From contig CAJQUW010015369.1 of the NCBI GenBank assembly GCA_907163375.1, positions 1-64,000 of the forward strand: a stretch of 64,000 nt of DNA. Direction: 5' to 3'. The number at the start of each line of letters is the position of its first letter. The stretch's first letter is position 1. This DNA is from Prostheceraeus crozeri. Taxonomy: Eukaryota; Platyhelminthes; Polycladida; Euryleptidae. Position numbers and translations under genes: made by a program. This document shows, one piece after another, positions 44,601 to 54,653 of the stretch. The notes beneath the pieces were generated by a model. The model saw nothing but the letters and a program-made list of their open reading frames with translations, was not told the DNA's origin and did no database searches.

Positions 44601-45977
44601 ATAATCATATCAATTTCCGCTCACTTAAAATTAAGATACTAGTTAGTATGTTCATTCCTTTTGATATCTAATAAATTTCATACTAGTTATACAGTGGCTT
44701 CACGTCGCTAGTATTAAAACATGAATAATTTGCAAAAATTTAGCTTTTTAAAAAGTGATCAAATAATTTTTGGACCGCTGAAACGTAATATCCGCAAAAG
44801 CTGAATATTTTGATATAAAATTTTCACTGTATGCTGACATTTTTTTGAGTCGACACTCGACCTACTATATACTTACTCTATGGTTACGGTCCCGACCGAG
44901 TTCGGTGACGAACAGCTATTACCATTTAATTCCAGTATTAACTTCTGATTAATGAAGTTTTGATTATTTAAGTTAGTATCAACTGGCGACGACAGATGCT
45001 AGTCCCTAGCCGCTGTTATGACAATTGTGCCTGATAGCCTCTACGTTCACGTAAATAGCAATACTGCTGTATTATTCATACGTATTCCATTTCATCAGTC
45101 ACTTAACAATTGTCATGGGACTCCTAAATCGATAGAGAAAAATGAAATCTGTAAATTAGTTTATTGCCCACATTTCTACATTCATGTGAGTCTATCTATA
45201 TACAATTTCTCTGTGATGGACACAGTAATAAGGACTCAATTTTTCCAGGAGATTATGCCTAAGTCTAGAAAGGATAAAAGGCTCATATCAGTTTTTATTT
45301 TTTTCTGATGAACACGTCTTCAATATTGCAGGTGATGTTCACCAATATAATGTTAATAACTAAGCAAGACTACAAGTTTATATAGTATCAGAATTGTCAA
45401 CATCCTCTGGGAAACGATGACAAGAGAACGACGACGCTGCATTCTCAAAGAGAAAGATGTGTCGACTTTACAAGACGCGAAATTCTTTACCAGTAAGACG
45501 GTGATTTGAACATTGCACCTAAAAGATCAGAAAAGCTTAGACACATACATGTTAAATCAATGGGTTGGCAGAGGACGGCCAAGCGAATGACCTGCCCAGT
45601 CATCTGAGTGCCCGTGATGGGGTGGAAGAGTAAATACAGAAAGCATGGATATGTTCAGGAGACAATTTCATGACTTCATAAAGTGACATCAAGCTTTCTT
45701 GAACAATGATGGAAGTCTTTTGAGTCATGACTTTTACATTTGTAGTTTCGCTTGTAATTGCTTGCAATGCTCGTGAATACATCACAAATAGCAAGAACGA
45801 TTATCTTCATTTTTATTTTCAACTTAATACTTTTGACTCAGAGAATATAACCTGTCGTACATACCTCCAAAATGTGATTTTCTTCACACGTTACATTAAA
45901 GACTTCCGTGTCTTGAATTTCAGATTTCAAATCGACTTCAAGCTTCATCGTCACACGTGTGCCTGCCGAATCCATAG
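37629..45977 (-). CDS. Three-exon C2H2 zinc-finger gene, nine fingers (381 residues)
   Basis: Probable sequence-specific DNA-binding transcription regulator, nuclear. Exons on the minus strand: 45977-45865 (ATG at 45975), 43181-43130 and 38611-37629. All borders are canonical with good pyrimidine tracts. The phases are 0 then 1, and coding lengths 111+52+983 sum to 382 codons with the stop, so the frame closes exactly. The protein has an acidic amino part (VTMKLEVDLKSEIQDTEV; MMKTEDHQTGSNCQNYSG) and a linker, then nine tandem C2H2 fingers from about residue 135 to the end, joined by linkers close to TGEKP (SGERPF, NGEKPF, SGEKPY, TGERPF). Finger 9 has a longer H-x5-H spacing. An upstream non-coding exon is implied by the acceptor before 45977. 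The gene is intact. The target sequence is not known. Confidence 0.75.
38612..39739. other. Intron 2 of the zinc-finger gene, left part
   Basis: AT-rich intronic sequence; a frame at 39457-39720 (minus) has no domain. Confidence 0.45.
39752..40291 (+). repeat. SINE-like retroposon with (CAA)n tail and perfect target duplication
   Basis: A 540-bp GC-rich insert in an AT-rich intron. It begins ACCCGTGCGGTTCCCGGGAC, contains TGTCGTAAGAGGCGACTAAA (a motif seen in repeats of many invertebrates), and ends in about eight CAA units (40269-40291). The identical 12 bases AAGAACAAATGT flank it (39740-39751 and 40292-40303), the mark of LINE-mediated retroposition. No tRNA boxes are evident, so the head is of another origin, perhaps the 5' region of a LINE. 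Open frames on both strands inside are by-products of GC richness. Confidence 0.8.
40304..40963. other. Intron 2, middle part
   Basis: No gene or repeat recognised. Confidence 0.4.
40972..41083 (-). mobile_element. Tiny hAT-type MITE, copy B
   Basis: A 112-bp reverse-oriented relative of 14578-14708. On the plus strand it begins CAGGAATAGCAATTCACCC and ends AAAATTGCGATCCCTG, matching inverted the start CAGGGATCGCAATTTT and the end GGGTGAATTACCATCCTTG of copy A. A perfect 8-bp duplication AGTGAGAC flanks it (40964-40971 and 41084-41091). Confidence 0.8.
41092..41604. other. Intron 2, no gene
   Basis: A plus-strand frame at 41111-41371 has no domain. Nothing else seen. Confidence 0.4.
41605..42091 (-). 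pseudogene. hAT-like transposase relic
   Basis: Two overlapping minus-strand frames (41789-42091 and 41605-41841). The first has FCGLHIVHNAHKTVIQSAQW and KLMKSACTLFKDVPAKRRDYQ; the second has FPLKYWSHRWLEDKPALQKL. The order CGLH-VH, then LF-D-PA-R-DY, then FPL---HRW-ED-P is that of a transposase-derived family widespread in invertebrates, with the HRW block standing where hAT enzymes have TRWGTW. A frame change near 41800 and the absence of both ends show it is a relic. It lies within intron 2 of the zinc-finger gene. The superfamily assignment is from remembered patterns. Confidence 0.55.
42092..43129. other. Intron 2, right part, with a short direct repeat
   Basis: No gene. GGTTGATTAATTTAAGT occurs twice (about 42493 and 42522) as a 29-base direct repeat. 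Confidence 0.4.
43130..43181 (-). CDS. Small middle exon of the C2H2 gene
   Basis: A 52-bp exon between the acceptor ATATTTTTCTTTCAG and the donor AGTG|GTAAGAAA. It reads MMKTEDHQTGSNCQNYS plus the first base of a glycine codon. Entry phase 0 and exit phase 1 match the neighbouring exons exactly, which is the main support for an exon this short. Confidence 0.65.
43182..43987. other. Intron 1, left part
   Basis: A plus-strand frame follows an acceptor-like CCTTATTCTTACAG at about 43490-43508 and runs to 43660 (LEFVGTTDEWLRQSRRANPAKYG). It lies antisense within the intron, has no family match, and may be a stray exon-like piece or chance. Confidence 0.3.
43996..44882 (-). mobile_element. CATAGAG-ended MITE, copy 2, split by a 598-bp insert
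   Basis: The ends CATAGAGTAAGTATATTAGG and, inverted, CATAGAGTAAGTATATAGTA match copy 1 at 15795-16077, in reverse orientation. The 8-bp flanks GTTACGGC and GTTACGGT (43988-43995, 44883-44890) differ at one base. Both interior halves align with copy 1, but about 598 bases (roughly 44093-44690) have no counterpart there. Without them the copy would be about 289 bp, close to the 283 bp of copy 1. The insert is AT-rich, without a recognised family. Confidence 0.8.
44891..45864. other. Intron 1, right part
   Basis: No gene supported; the frame at 45018-45308 has no domain. Confidence 0.4.
45865..45977 (-). CDS. First coding exon of the C2H2 gene
   Basis: The acceptor GAATGTCCTGCTTTCAG precedes CTATGG, and the donor is GGAG|GTATGT. 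From ATG 45975 it encodes 37 residues including RVTMKLEVDLKSEIQDTEVF, an acidic stretch of the type that opens many invertebrate C2H2 proteins. It ends in phase 0. An acceptor two bases ahead of the ATG implies a further upstream 5' untranslated exon, which would lie within or beyond the adjoining mariner. Confidence 0.7.
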
Positions 45978-46294
45978 CTGAAAGCAGGACATTCATCATA
46001 AGATAGATCGTTGGTTGAATGTGGTGAAATATTTTCGTTTCAAAAAAAGGCAATTTAAATGCCAATATAATAACTACGAGGGCAAGTCAAAAATTATTTG
46101 CACTTTTTCATTTTTGATTTACGAGTCTATTCATCACTCGATTGCTTCTGTTTCTTGGTAAAGAGTTAACTGCACCACTCCTTTCTGTGTCTGCTTTTCA
46201 GATTCCAGGCTTACTGAAGCACTCTTAGCTCCCACTCCTATTTGTGAATGAAAGGAAGTGAACACAGCTTAGCGTCGATCGCTTAAATAAGAAA

Positions 46295-47430
46295 GTGTAC
46301 GGTCAAAACAATTCATTAATGCTCGAGATGTCTGCGCCACTCTCCGTCAGCACCGAAGAAGAACAGCGAGCTGTTATCCGCTTCCTATGGTCTGAAGGTG
46401 CTCCGGGAGCCGACATCCATCCGCAGACTATCGATTCAATATGGCGACAACTGCTTAAGCAAAAGAAGTGTTTACCACTGGATTGATCACTTTAAGGCTG
46501 GTCGCACAAGTGTATCGCACCAAGAAGGAGCCGGACGTCCTCGAACATCGACAGGGTCGGATAAGATCGAGCAAGCTGAGGAGATGGTAATGGAGGACAG
46601 AAGAGTTACAGTCGACATGGTGGCCGTGAAGCTAGGCCGTGCTCACAATATTCTTCACAACGAACTTGGGTTCCGAAAAGTGAGTGCCAGATGGGTGCCC
46701 AGACAGCTTACTGATGCACACAAAGACAATCGACGAACTATCAGTCAACGGTACCTGCAACGCTATGAGAACGAAGGCGAAGATTTCCTGAAGCGAATAA
46801 TCACCGGTGACGAAACGTGGGTCCACCATTTCGAGCCGGAGAGTAAACGTCAATCAATGACATGGAAGCATCCAAACTCACCGGTCCCGAAGAAATTCAA
46901 GAGTCGGCCATCTGCTGGAAAGCTTATGCACACTGTATTTTGGGACTCTCGAGGGCCAATACTTTGAGCATTACCACCGAGCGAGGATCAACGGTCCACC
47001 TAGTGACGGGATACTGTGACAATGTTGCGTCACAGTTCTTCGACCAGCCATTCGAACTCGGCGCCGTGGATTGCTGTCGCGAGGTGTCATCCTGCTGCAA
47101 ACGAGTATGACGTCCTCATTCGGCGGCGGAAGACTGTGGGAATAAAAAACAAAATCTTCAAGATCTCCGTATTTGAGGTTCCTGGAACATCCTCCCTTAC
47201 AGCCCAGACCCTCGCACCTTCCCGATTTCCACCTCTTCGGACCTTGAACAGAAGCTGTCTGCGAGGACGGTCGGTTCTCGACAGAATGAAGAGGTGATAA
47301 GTAGCCGGTTGCATGAGTGGCTAGTTTTCCATGCCGAATCCTTCTTCTACTGAGGGACTATTAACAGCAGCTTGTGCGACCGGTGGCAACAAGTGTTGTG
47401 ATCGAAATGGTGACTATATTGAAAAATGAT
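46295..47430 (+). pseudogene. Mariner transposase (DD34D type), decayed
   Basis: The helix-turn-helix half includes FLWSEGAPGADIH, YGDNCLSKRSVYHWIDHFKA and the GRTSV/GAGRPRTST linker. The first catalytic aspartate is in RIITGDETWVHHFEPESKRQ, followed by WKHP-SP--KKFK--PSAGKLM and TVFWDSRGPIL, a hallmark run of mariners. The second half (about 46970-47430) is readable only as scraps in changing frames, with TSSLTAQTLAPSRFP-like and LNRSCLRGRS-like remains of the SPDLAPSDFHLFGPLK region. Several frame changes and stops make it inactive. The subfamily was not determined. Confidence 0.85.
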
Positions 47431-47439
47431 GAATGTTAT

Positions 47440-50400
47440 ATTCTGTTTCGTATGTTGCTTCTGCCCCCTTGTTTATTATGGGTAACTAATGGGACTATTA
47501 TTCCTATTTTTTTGATTTTTTTTGTTTTCTGTACATGTTGTGCTCGATCCTCATCTAATTGTTTGGTTTTTTTTTTTTTGATTAGTTGGTTTTAATTTCT
47601 TTTTTGTATGGTGGTTATTGATAATCTCTTTTTAATGGATGTTTTTTATGTTAATTTATATTTTGTAAGTCATGATTTATTTTATGTTTGTTTTTAATTT
47701 TATTTTACTTTTAATTTTAAATGTTTTTAATTTTTCCTTTTTTCTTTTTTACTTTATTTTATTTGTCGTTTTTAGTTTAATTGCTAAGTTGTTCGCTTTT
47801 TTGTTATTTAATATTTATTGGTTATATATCTTTTTTCTTGTGTTTCGATTGATGGATTTGTGTTTATTAGTGGTAGAAGGATATAATTGAAATTTTTTAT
47901 TGTCTTTTTTTGATATGTTTGGTTTAAACATTATATTTGTTTTCTTGTAACTTTAGTTTTATTGGCTTTGCTAGAATTAAATTCTTTTATTGGTGATTGT
48001 TATTGTTGTTTTTTTTATATTATTTTTTGTAAAACCATCCTTTTGTTTTTTAATCTTTATAATGTGTTGAATTTATTCGAAAGGTTCTGGATAGTTGTTT
48101 TTTATGTTTTTTTTCGTTTTTGTAATTGTTTTTGTTTGTTTTTGTGTTCGCTTGATGGAAGGTTTTGGAGTTTTATTGTTGTTATAAAAGTTTTCATTAT
48201 TTTTGTTATTATTGTGCTCATTTGTTTATTTTCAGTGGGATGTGTTGAGATGGGCTTTTTTGGTGTTGTTTGTTTTTTACTTATTTTTTTCTTCTTGGTT
48301 TTTTTATATGCGTGTGGTATTTTCGGTTTTTATTTGTATCTGTATTTTGTGTTTGTTTCGATGCTTTTTTGACTTACTTTTTTTTTTTATTATTTTTGTA
48401 AGTTAATATTTTTAATTTTTTTTTAATTAGGGCTTTTACATTTTGGGTGTTTTAGTCTCTTTTTTTGTTTTTTCGTTGTTCTTTTAATTTTTTTTATATG
48501 TTGGTTTTATTTTTATTATTTTAGTGTTTCGTTTTATGTCCGTATGGTTTTATTTGTTCATTTTTCATATTGATTTTTTGATTTTTTTTGAAGTGTTTTG
48601 TTGTGTTTTGTGTAATTATTTGTTTTGTGTTTTATGGGTTTTGGTTTTGTCTGTAGTTTCGATAGATTATTGTGTGGTGGTTTTGTGCTTTGGTGTGTTA
48701 TATTGTTTCTAGTTAGGTGTTAATAATTTGTATTTATTTAAATTTTTTTTAATTGTTTATTTTGTTTTGGTTTTTATTTTTTTGTGTTTTTTGTTTTTTT
48801 TTTGGCTTTTTGTTATTTCTTTAGGTTTTGTTACCGTATATTATTTGTGATTTATTATTTGTTGGTTTGTTATTTCATTTTTATTATTGTATTTTTTGGT
48901 GTCTTGGTTTTTTTATATTGTTGTTTCGAGTTTGTTTTTTATGTGTTTTTGTGTTGGTGTTTTTGTGGCTTGTTTTTTTCTTTTTTATGTTTATTATTAT
49001 AATATTATGATTTTTTTTTTCTCTGCTGGTTCTTGTTGTAGTTATTTGTGGAGTTTTATGGACTTGTGTATTTTTGAGTTTAGAATTTGATTGTTATTGA
49101 TGTGTAATTTTGTATTATTATTTTTATTTTGTTAATTATTGTCGTTGTATGTAAATTTTTTATATGGTCCTGTGATGTGGTTTAAGTTAATATTCATTTT
49201 GTTATTTTTTTATTTATTTTTTTTTATTCTATTTTTTTTTTTGTTGTTTTTTATATTTTTTTTTTCTATTTTTATTTTTTTTTTATTTTTTTCTTATTAT
49301 ATTTTTATATATTTTTTTATTATTTTCTTTTATTTTTTTTGGGGATTGGAGTTGGTGTGAGTTAAGTTGCTTCTTGTTGTGTATTTTTCTCTTGGTCATT
49401 TGTTATTTTTGTTGTCTTTTTTTTCATTTTAGTCGGTTATTATTCATTGTTGTTGTTAGGGTTATTATTTTCTAGTTGCCTCTGGTTTGTTGCGGATTAC
49501 GTAGTGTTTTTACTTTGGTGTTTTTGGTTGGTTGGTTGGTAGTTTTTTGCATTTTTTTATTTCTATTTTGTTTTTTGTTTTTATTTTGATTTGATTTATT
49601 TAAATAATATTTGTTTTTTTTTAATTTTATTCTCTCTATTATTTGTTTATATTTTAATATTTTTTATTATTTATTTTATATTTTTTTATTTATTTTAATT
49701 TTTGGTGTTAAGGTTTGTGTTTTTGTTCTTATTTTCTTTTTTTTTTTTTTTGTTTAATTATTTGTATTTTTTTTGTATATTATTTTCTCTTTTGGTCTGG
49801 TATTTTTTGGATCAGGTTTTTTGATTTTTGTTGTTTTTGTTGTTTAGGTTGTGTCATGTAGTTTTGGCTTGTGTGTTTTTAAGTGTTGTTTTTGGTGTAG
49901 TTTACCTCGGTTTTTTATTTGTGTTTATTTTTTTTATGTTTTTCTATCTTGTTTTTTATCTTTTTTGTGTTTTTTGTAGATAGTGATTTTGGTATTATTT
50001 GTTTTTTTGGAAAATCTGTTTTTTTTAAATATTTACGATGTTGGTTTGGGATTGGGTTTTTTGTTTGGAGTTTTGTTTGAGCGTATTATTAATATTTTGG
50101 TGTTTTTTTTTGTTGATTAGTTTTTTGATTTATGGTTTAGGGTTTGTTTGAGTTCATGTTGTTAGGTGATTGTTTTTTTTTAATCGTTATGTTTTGTTCT
50201 TTTATTTTTTTTTTTTTTTTTTTTGTGTGTTTTTATAATTTTATAATTTGGTTTGTTTTTTTTTGGATTGTGTTTTGTGTGGTGGAGTTTTGTTGTATGT
50301 GTATTTATCTTTTTCGGTTTGTCTTTTCATATTTTTGATTTGGTTTGGTTCTTTTTTTTATGTGAGTGATTGTGATGGGTGTTTTATTTTTTGTTGTGTT

Positions 50401-51545
50401 GTTGTTTTGTTTTGTTGTTGTTGTGTGGATGTCTTTTGCTTTTCGTTTTTTTGGTCTTGATGGGTATTCATTTTTTATTTTAGTATTGATTTTTTTTGAA
50501 TATATTTTTTTTGGGTTTTGTGGTTTTTGGTTTTGATTGATGTGTGTGTTTTGTTTGGTTTTTTTTTCGTTATTTTGTCTTGATAGTTTGTTGGTACTCT
50601 GAGATTGGTATCGTTTTGTTTTGTGTTTTTTTGGGGTAGTTTATTTCTGTTGCTTTTTTTATTTTGTTTTATATTATATTTTGTTATTTTTTAATTAGTG
50701 TTGTCTTTGTCTGGTCTTGTGAGGATGTTAGTTTTGTTGTTTTTGTTGTATGGTTTCTTGATTGTGTTATATGGTTTGTATTCTGGTGGGGAATTTTAAT
50801 TGTGGTTTTCTATTAGATGTATGTTTTTTTGTTTTTGGTTTGTCTTATGTGGTTTTTGTTTTTGGTTGTGCTTGTATTGTTGTGTGTTGTTTTAGTTTTT
50901 TGTTTTTGTGTTGGTTTCCGTTTTGTTTTGTTGTATGTGTGTTAGGTTTTTGGTTTTGTGTTTTTTTTTGTGTGTTAGCGTTTTTTTATTTTGTTGGTTT
51001 TGAATGTGTTTGTGGTTTTCCTTTTGATCGGTTGTGGTTTTTTGTTTTTTTATTTGTGGTTTTTGTATTTTTGGTTTCCTTTTTTATGTTTTATGGTGTT
51101 GTTTTGTGTTTTTGTGAGTGTTGGTTTATTTGGGATATGTTGTAGATGTATTTGCATTTTCTTGCTTTCTATAGGTTATTTGTATTAGTGGGTTTTTATG
51201 TGGTTGATTGTAGGATTTTTTTGTTTCTTGTTATCATTTAAATATTAAGTTTTTTTTTATTTATTAGGTGGGATGGGGGGGGGGGGGGGTTATTTTTATT
51301 GGTTTTTTTGGGTTTTTTGTTTTGTTTGTAGGTTTATTTTTTTGTTGTTTTTTTTATTTTTTTTATGTTTATTTATTTTTTTTTTTTTTTTTAATTTAGT
51401 TTTTTTATATGTGTATAGGTGTTTAGTTCACCTCAAACAGATTCACCCGACCCCCCTAAATGTGGATGTTTGGTTTTTGGGGGTTGTAGTTTGTTTGATG
51501 GGTAAAATATTAACTTTTTGTTATCTTTTTTTCATTTTATTTTAG
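47440..51545 (+). repeat. T/G-rich, C-poor low-complexity tract
   Basis: About 4.1 kb whose plus strand is dominated by T, with G second in the right half and A second in parts of the left half; C is rare. Two 60-base rows I counted gave 39 T, 12 A, 4 G, 5 C (48001-48060) and 31 T, 11 A, 16 G, 2 C (50761-50820). There is no simple repeating unit. A G run (GGGATGGGGGGGGGGGGGG) sits at about 51270, and a short normal-composition patch at 51420-51480. The hydrophobic open frames in it come from TTT and TTG codons and are not genes. No mitochondrial or ribosomal gene was recognised. Confidence 0.85.
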
Positions 51546-51616
51546 AATTTTCATTAGTAAAATAAATGTACCATTGGAACAAACTAGTGCATAAATAATT
51601 TTTGAATGCCCTCGTA

Positions 51617-53434
51617 TATTATAACACTTACGCTATAACTGCACCAAGCTTCACACACTAACCAATCCCTAGTAAATATTGCAATCTCCGGTATAACAAT
51701 TAGTGATGAAGCGAGTTGAAGGAAGGGATGAGATCGATAAGTCGATAACCAATACAGAAAATTCATAACATTAAAGCACCCACATCAAATAACCCTATAT
51801 ATGCATACATGTGCTATATACATACAATATAAATTACGGGTTGTAATATTGGGATTGTAATCGACACGTAGAGTCGTATCAATCGGTAATCGGACGATTA
51901 TTTGCCGATTGGTGGGCTGTCTGAGATTTTTGTCAATTTTCAGTAAAAAGTGACTAATCGGAAGACAAGATTTCAATCTTTAAGATGAAATTTTTTTCAG
52001 ACTTTTTTTAACATGTGTACTACTTATCTATGTTCAAACGACTTCTTCCTAAGTTTTTCGCCGTGCTCTCACTGGGTGGGAACAGGGCGGAGTTTTAGGC
52101 CTAGGACCGTTAGCCAAGGTCCGGATTTTTCGGCGCAGTAGCAGTTTTCATTTTTCGACCCGGGCCCGACTCATGAGTTTCAATTATTAAGCCTGGGCCT
52201 TGGCAAGGGCTGTGATTGAATAATAAAATTGCCACTTTTCTAGTTTCACTCAAGATGTCAACTTGTTCAGAATGAGGGGAGGAGTAATCATCATGTAATA
52301 TACATAGGCAGCAACCAGGGTTGCCACTTCAGAAAGACATAAATACAGACCTAAGGATTAGCCGTTACATCAAACCAATTACAGACCTGAAGTAAAAGAC
52401 ACCCCCCATTCGCATGTCTTCCGCTGAAGCCTGACTGTAATAGGAAAATTTCGACGGGACTTTTTTTTCACCCGAGATGAAATGATTGTAGATGAAATTG
52501 AAGTGTGAACTGTGGAGGCGACATGTGGGTTCAAATCTAGAAAAGTCGATTTTTCACCACTATTTAAGGACTTCATTATTTAAGAAACAACTGCTTCATT
52601 CAAATCCCTCACGAAAGCTACAAGTAAAAAAAATAACTTTGGTAGATTACATTTACCCCCGGTTTAACCGCATTATAGTTTAGTTATTCATTCCAGCTTT
52701 ATTTCAAGTTACCCAATGAAAGTATGAACTGCTCGACGGTAAGCCGAGAGACACACCAATCTTCAAGTCGCATCTTTTCTGGTTTTATTAATTGGAAGGT
52801 TGACTTATATAATCTCGTAGGGCCTATATAGCAGGAAGCAGTCTGTCCAATGGCCTGCAATAGCTACAAGCATGAGGCAATTGAAGGGTAAGACAGAAAA
52901 GAAAGAAACATGGACGAAAATCTTAGACCTGGATGAAATAAACATCATTGTAGATTTATTGTCGCGATCGACAGGTCTGTAAGATTTTATCTAAAAGTCC
53001 TTCAATTTCGAGTTGATGATGTGCCATAATCAACTGCCAGGTACATGCCACACCCGCAACCGCAGGAAAGACTTCAGACTCTTATATGATAATAAAAAAA
53101 ATTTGAATTTTCGAACTAGAGATGTGCAAATCCCAACCGCAAAGCTAGCGGCTAGGCAAGACTGCAGATAAAAAATGTCGGTTCGACAAAAAATCGCGGA
53201 AACGTTTTCTGCTGAAAAATCAAAAAAATCATCGAAAAATCGTACAATTTAACGAAAAATTGTAAAATCGTGCAATTTTCCGAAAAACCCCGAAAAATCG
53301 TACAACTTCCAGGAAAATCGGATGAGTACACAGGTATGAATTTAACTCGATTCTGTACTATCGAGTTAAATACATTGTGTACGCAATGTATTAGGCACAT
53401 TATTTTTTAGAGAACAGTCAAGGTTATCTTAATA
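51617..53434. other. Gene-poor interval
   Basis: No gene. CAACCAGGGTTGCCACTTC at about 52314-52332 resembles a hAT terminus, but no partner was found. Confidence 0.4.
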
Positions 53435-54647
53435 CAGGGTGTCCACCCTATCTGAGAAAAAAAATTCACGTACATGGCAAGAAATTCACGCACCACTATT
53501 TCAGGCCTACTTGCCCGGCAAGCGACAGTTGGTTGAGTCAAAATCATTCAAAAACTCTATCCGCAGCAACTTCTCAAAGAAATGCAATAATGAGATGTTT
53601 ACAGTAGAATGATAGTTCTTCAGAACTATCTTGTATACACACTGCACACATAATGATATAAGTGCATTCGATGCTGTTTTGAAGTCATCATTTCACAAAT
53701 AAATGGTATTTTTTGGTCATTCAGTAATCTCTAAATACAACATAATTCACGGCTATAAAAATCAAGGGTAATAATAATAATAGGGTTTGTGTTTTTAGAT
53801 TTCTAGAAGCAGATTAAAACTAAGAATATTAGTGTGCATATTCAAGCAGATAAGTATTTATTTCTTTTAAAAACATCAGGATAGAAACAATAGACTGAGT
53901 CCACCATAGCAAAAAAAAACTAATCAATCTAAAACTTCCAATAGTCGGCGGCGCTCCGTTGTGCACATAAATATGAGATTTCTCGCTTCCTTCTCCTCTT
54001 CCTCATTCAATTCAATAGCTTTCCTTTTTTCGAGCTGCTCTTCTTGCTGCTTTTCTGCGACATCCTTCCTAATTCGCTTCTAATGCAGCTTTGTAGCGTA
54101 TGTTTGCGAAAGCTCAACCGACCCAAATTGTTTGCTGGCCTTGGCCACGCATTGACAATTTTGCGTAGCCACATATCGAACATCTACTATATGGGGGCCT
54201 TATAGAGACAAAAAGCCCTCGTATATGCTTTGCACAAATACACATGTATACATTCTTATTACAAAAAGCATGAAAATAATTCAGGACACAAAGATTTCAA
54301 GTACGCTGCTTAGCAGAATTCCACAAATTTTCATTGTCTGAACCCAGACCCGTTGTTAGTAGCGGCTGTATTATATGAACATATCTACATGTTTATGACT
54401 TTCTTTCTTGTAACATACTTTTTTGTAGAACCAAGTCAGGGTTGGTGCAACAACGGAAGAAAAAAAATTAAGCACATGTAACAAGAATCAGTGGAATATC
54501 AAGTAGGAAGTAAAATAGCAGTAAATACCACCATCTGCGCAACTGAGCTGAAATTCACGTACAATTCACGTACACCTTCGCATTTTCTCAAAATTCGCGT
54601 ACAATTCACGTACATATTCGTAATTTTCAAAATTCACGTACACCCTG
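53435..54647. mobile_element. Unclassified terminal-repeat DNA element with subterminal motifs
   Basis: A 1213-bp element beginning CAGGGTGTCCACC and ending GTACACCCTG (inverted). Both sides carry TTAATA (53429-53434 and 54648-54653). The motif TTCACGTAC occurs at least four times exactly, with a TTCGCGTAC variant, in the last 95 bases, and once exactly near the left end, as subterminal transposase-binding sites often do. A charged 51-codon minus-strand frame lies inside (53924-54079). The duplication could be 6 bp or a TTAA target with extra bases, so the superfamily is left open. Confidence 0.6.
53924..54079 (-). pseudogene. Charged coding remnant within the terminal-repeat element
   Basis: An open stretch of 51 codons without its own ATG, bounded by stops. 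It reads KRIRKDVAEKQQEEQLEKRK, then AIELNEEEEKEARNLIFM and CTTERRRLLEVLD, a strongly charged helix. Such glutamate/lysine-rich helices occur near the C-terminus of some transposase-associated proteins. I cannot name the family. Confidence 0.35.
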
Positions 54648-54653
54648 TTAATA

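Larger units (their letters stand above)
46077..51614 (+). mobile_element. Mariner transposon expanded by a 4.1-kb low-complexity tract
   Basis: Left end CGAGGGCAAGTCAAAAATTA and, inverted, right end CGAGGGCATTCAAAAATTAT, each next to TA (46075-46076 and 51615-51616). The transposase relic occupies about 46290-47430. A normal mariner is about 1.3 kb, with its right end soon after the gene; here it stands 4.1 kb further on. The extra DNA is the T/G-rich tract at about 47440-51545. The left end lies about 100 bp upstream of the first coding exon of the zinc-finger gene. Confidence 0.85.

Noticed and set aside
47672-51545. Many hydrophobic, Phe/Cys/Leu-rich open frames
   Set aside because: They follow directly from the T/G-rich composition (TTT, TTG and TGT codons), overlap each other and have no domain or start context.
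47440-51545. Inserted T-rich mitochondrial DNA from a flatworm-like source
   Set aside because: The composition would suit it, but I found no recognisable cytochrome oxidase, cytochrome b or rRNA motif; left only as a possibility to test.
52060-52210. GGCCTAGG / GGGCCCGACTCATGAG stretch as an inverted repeat
   Set aside because: Only short, scattered complementarity; no element borders.
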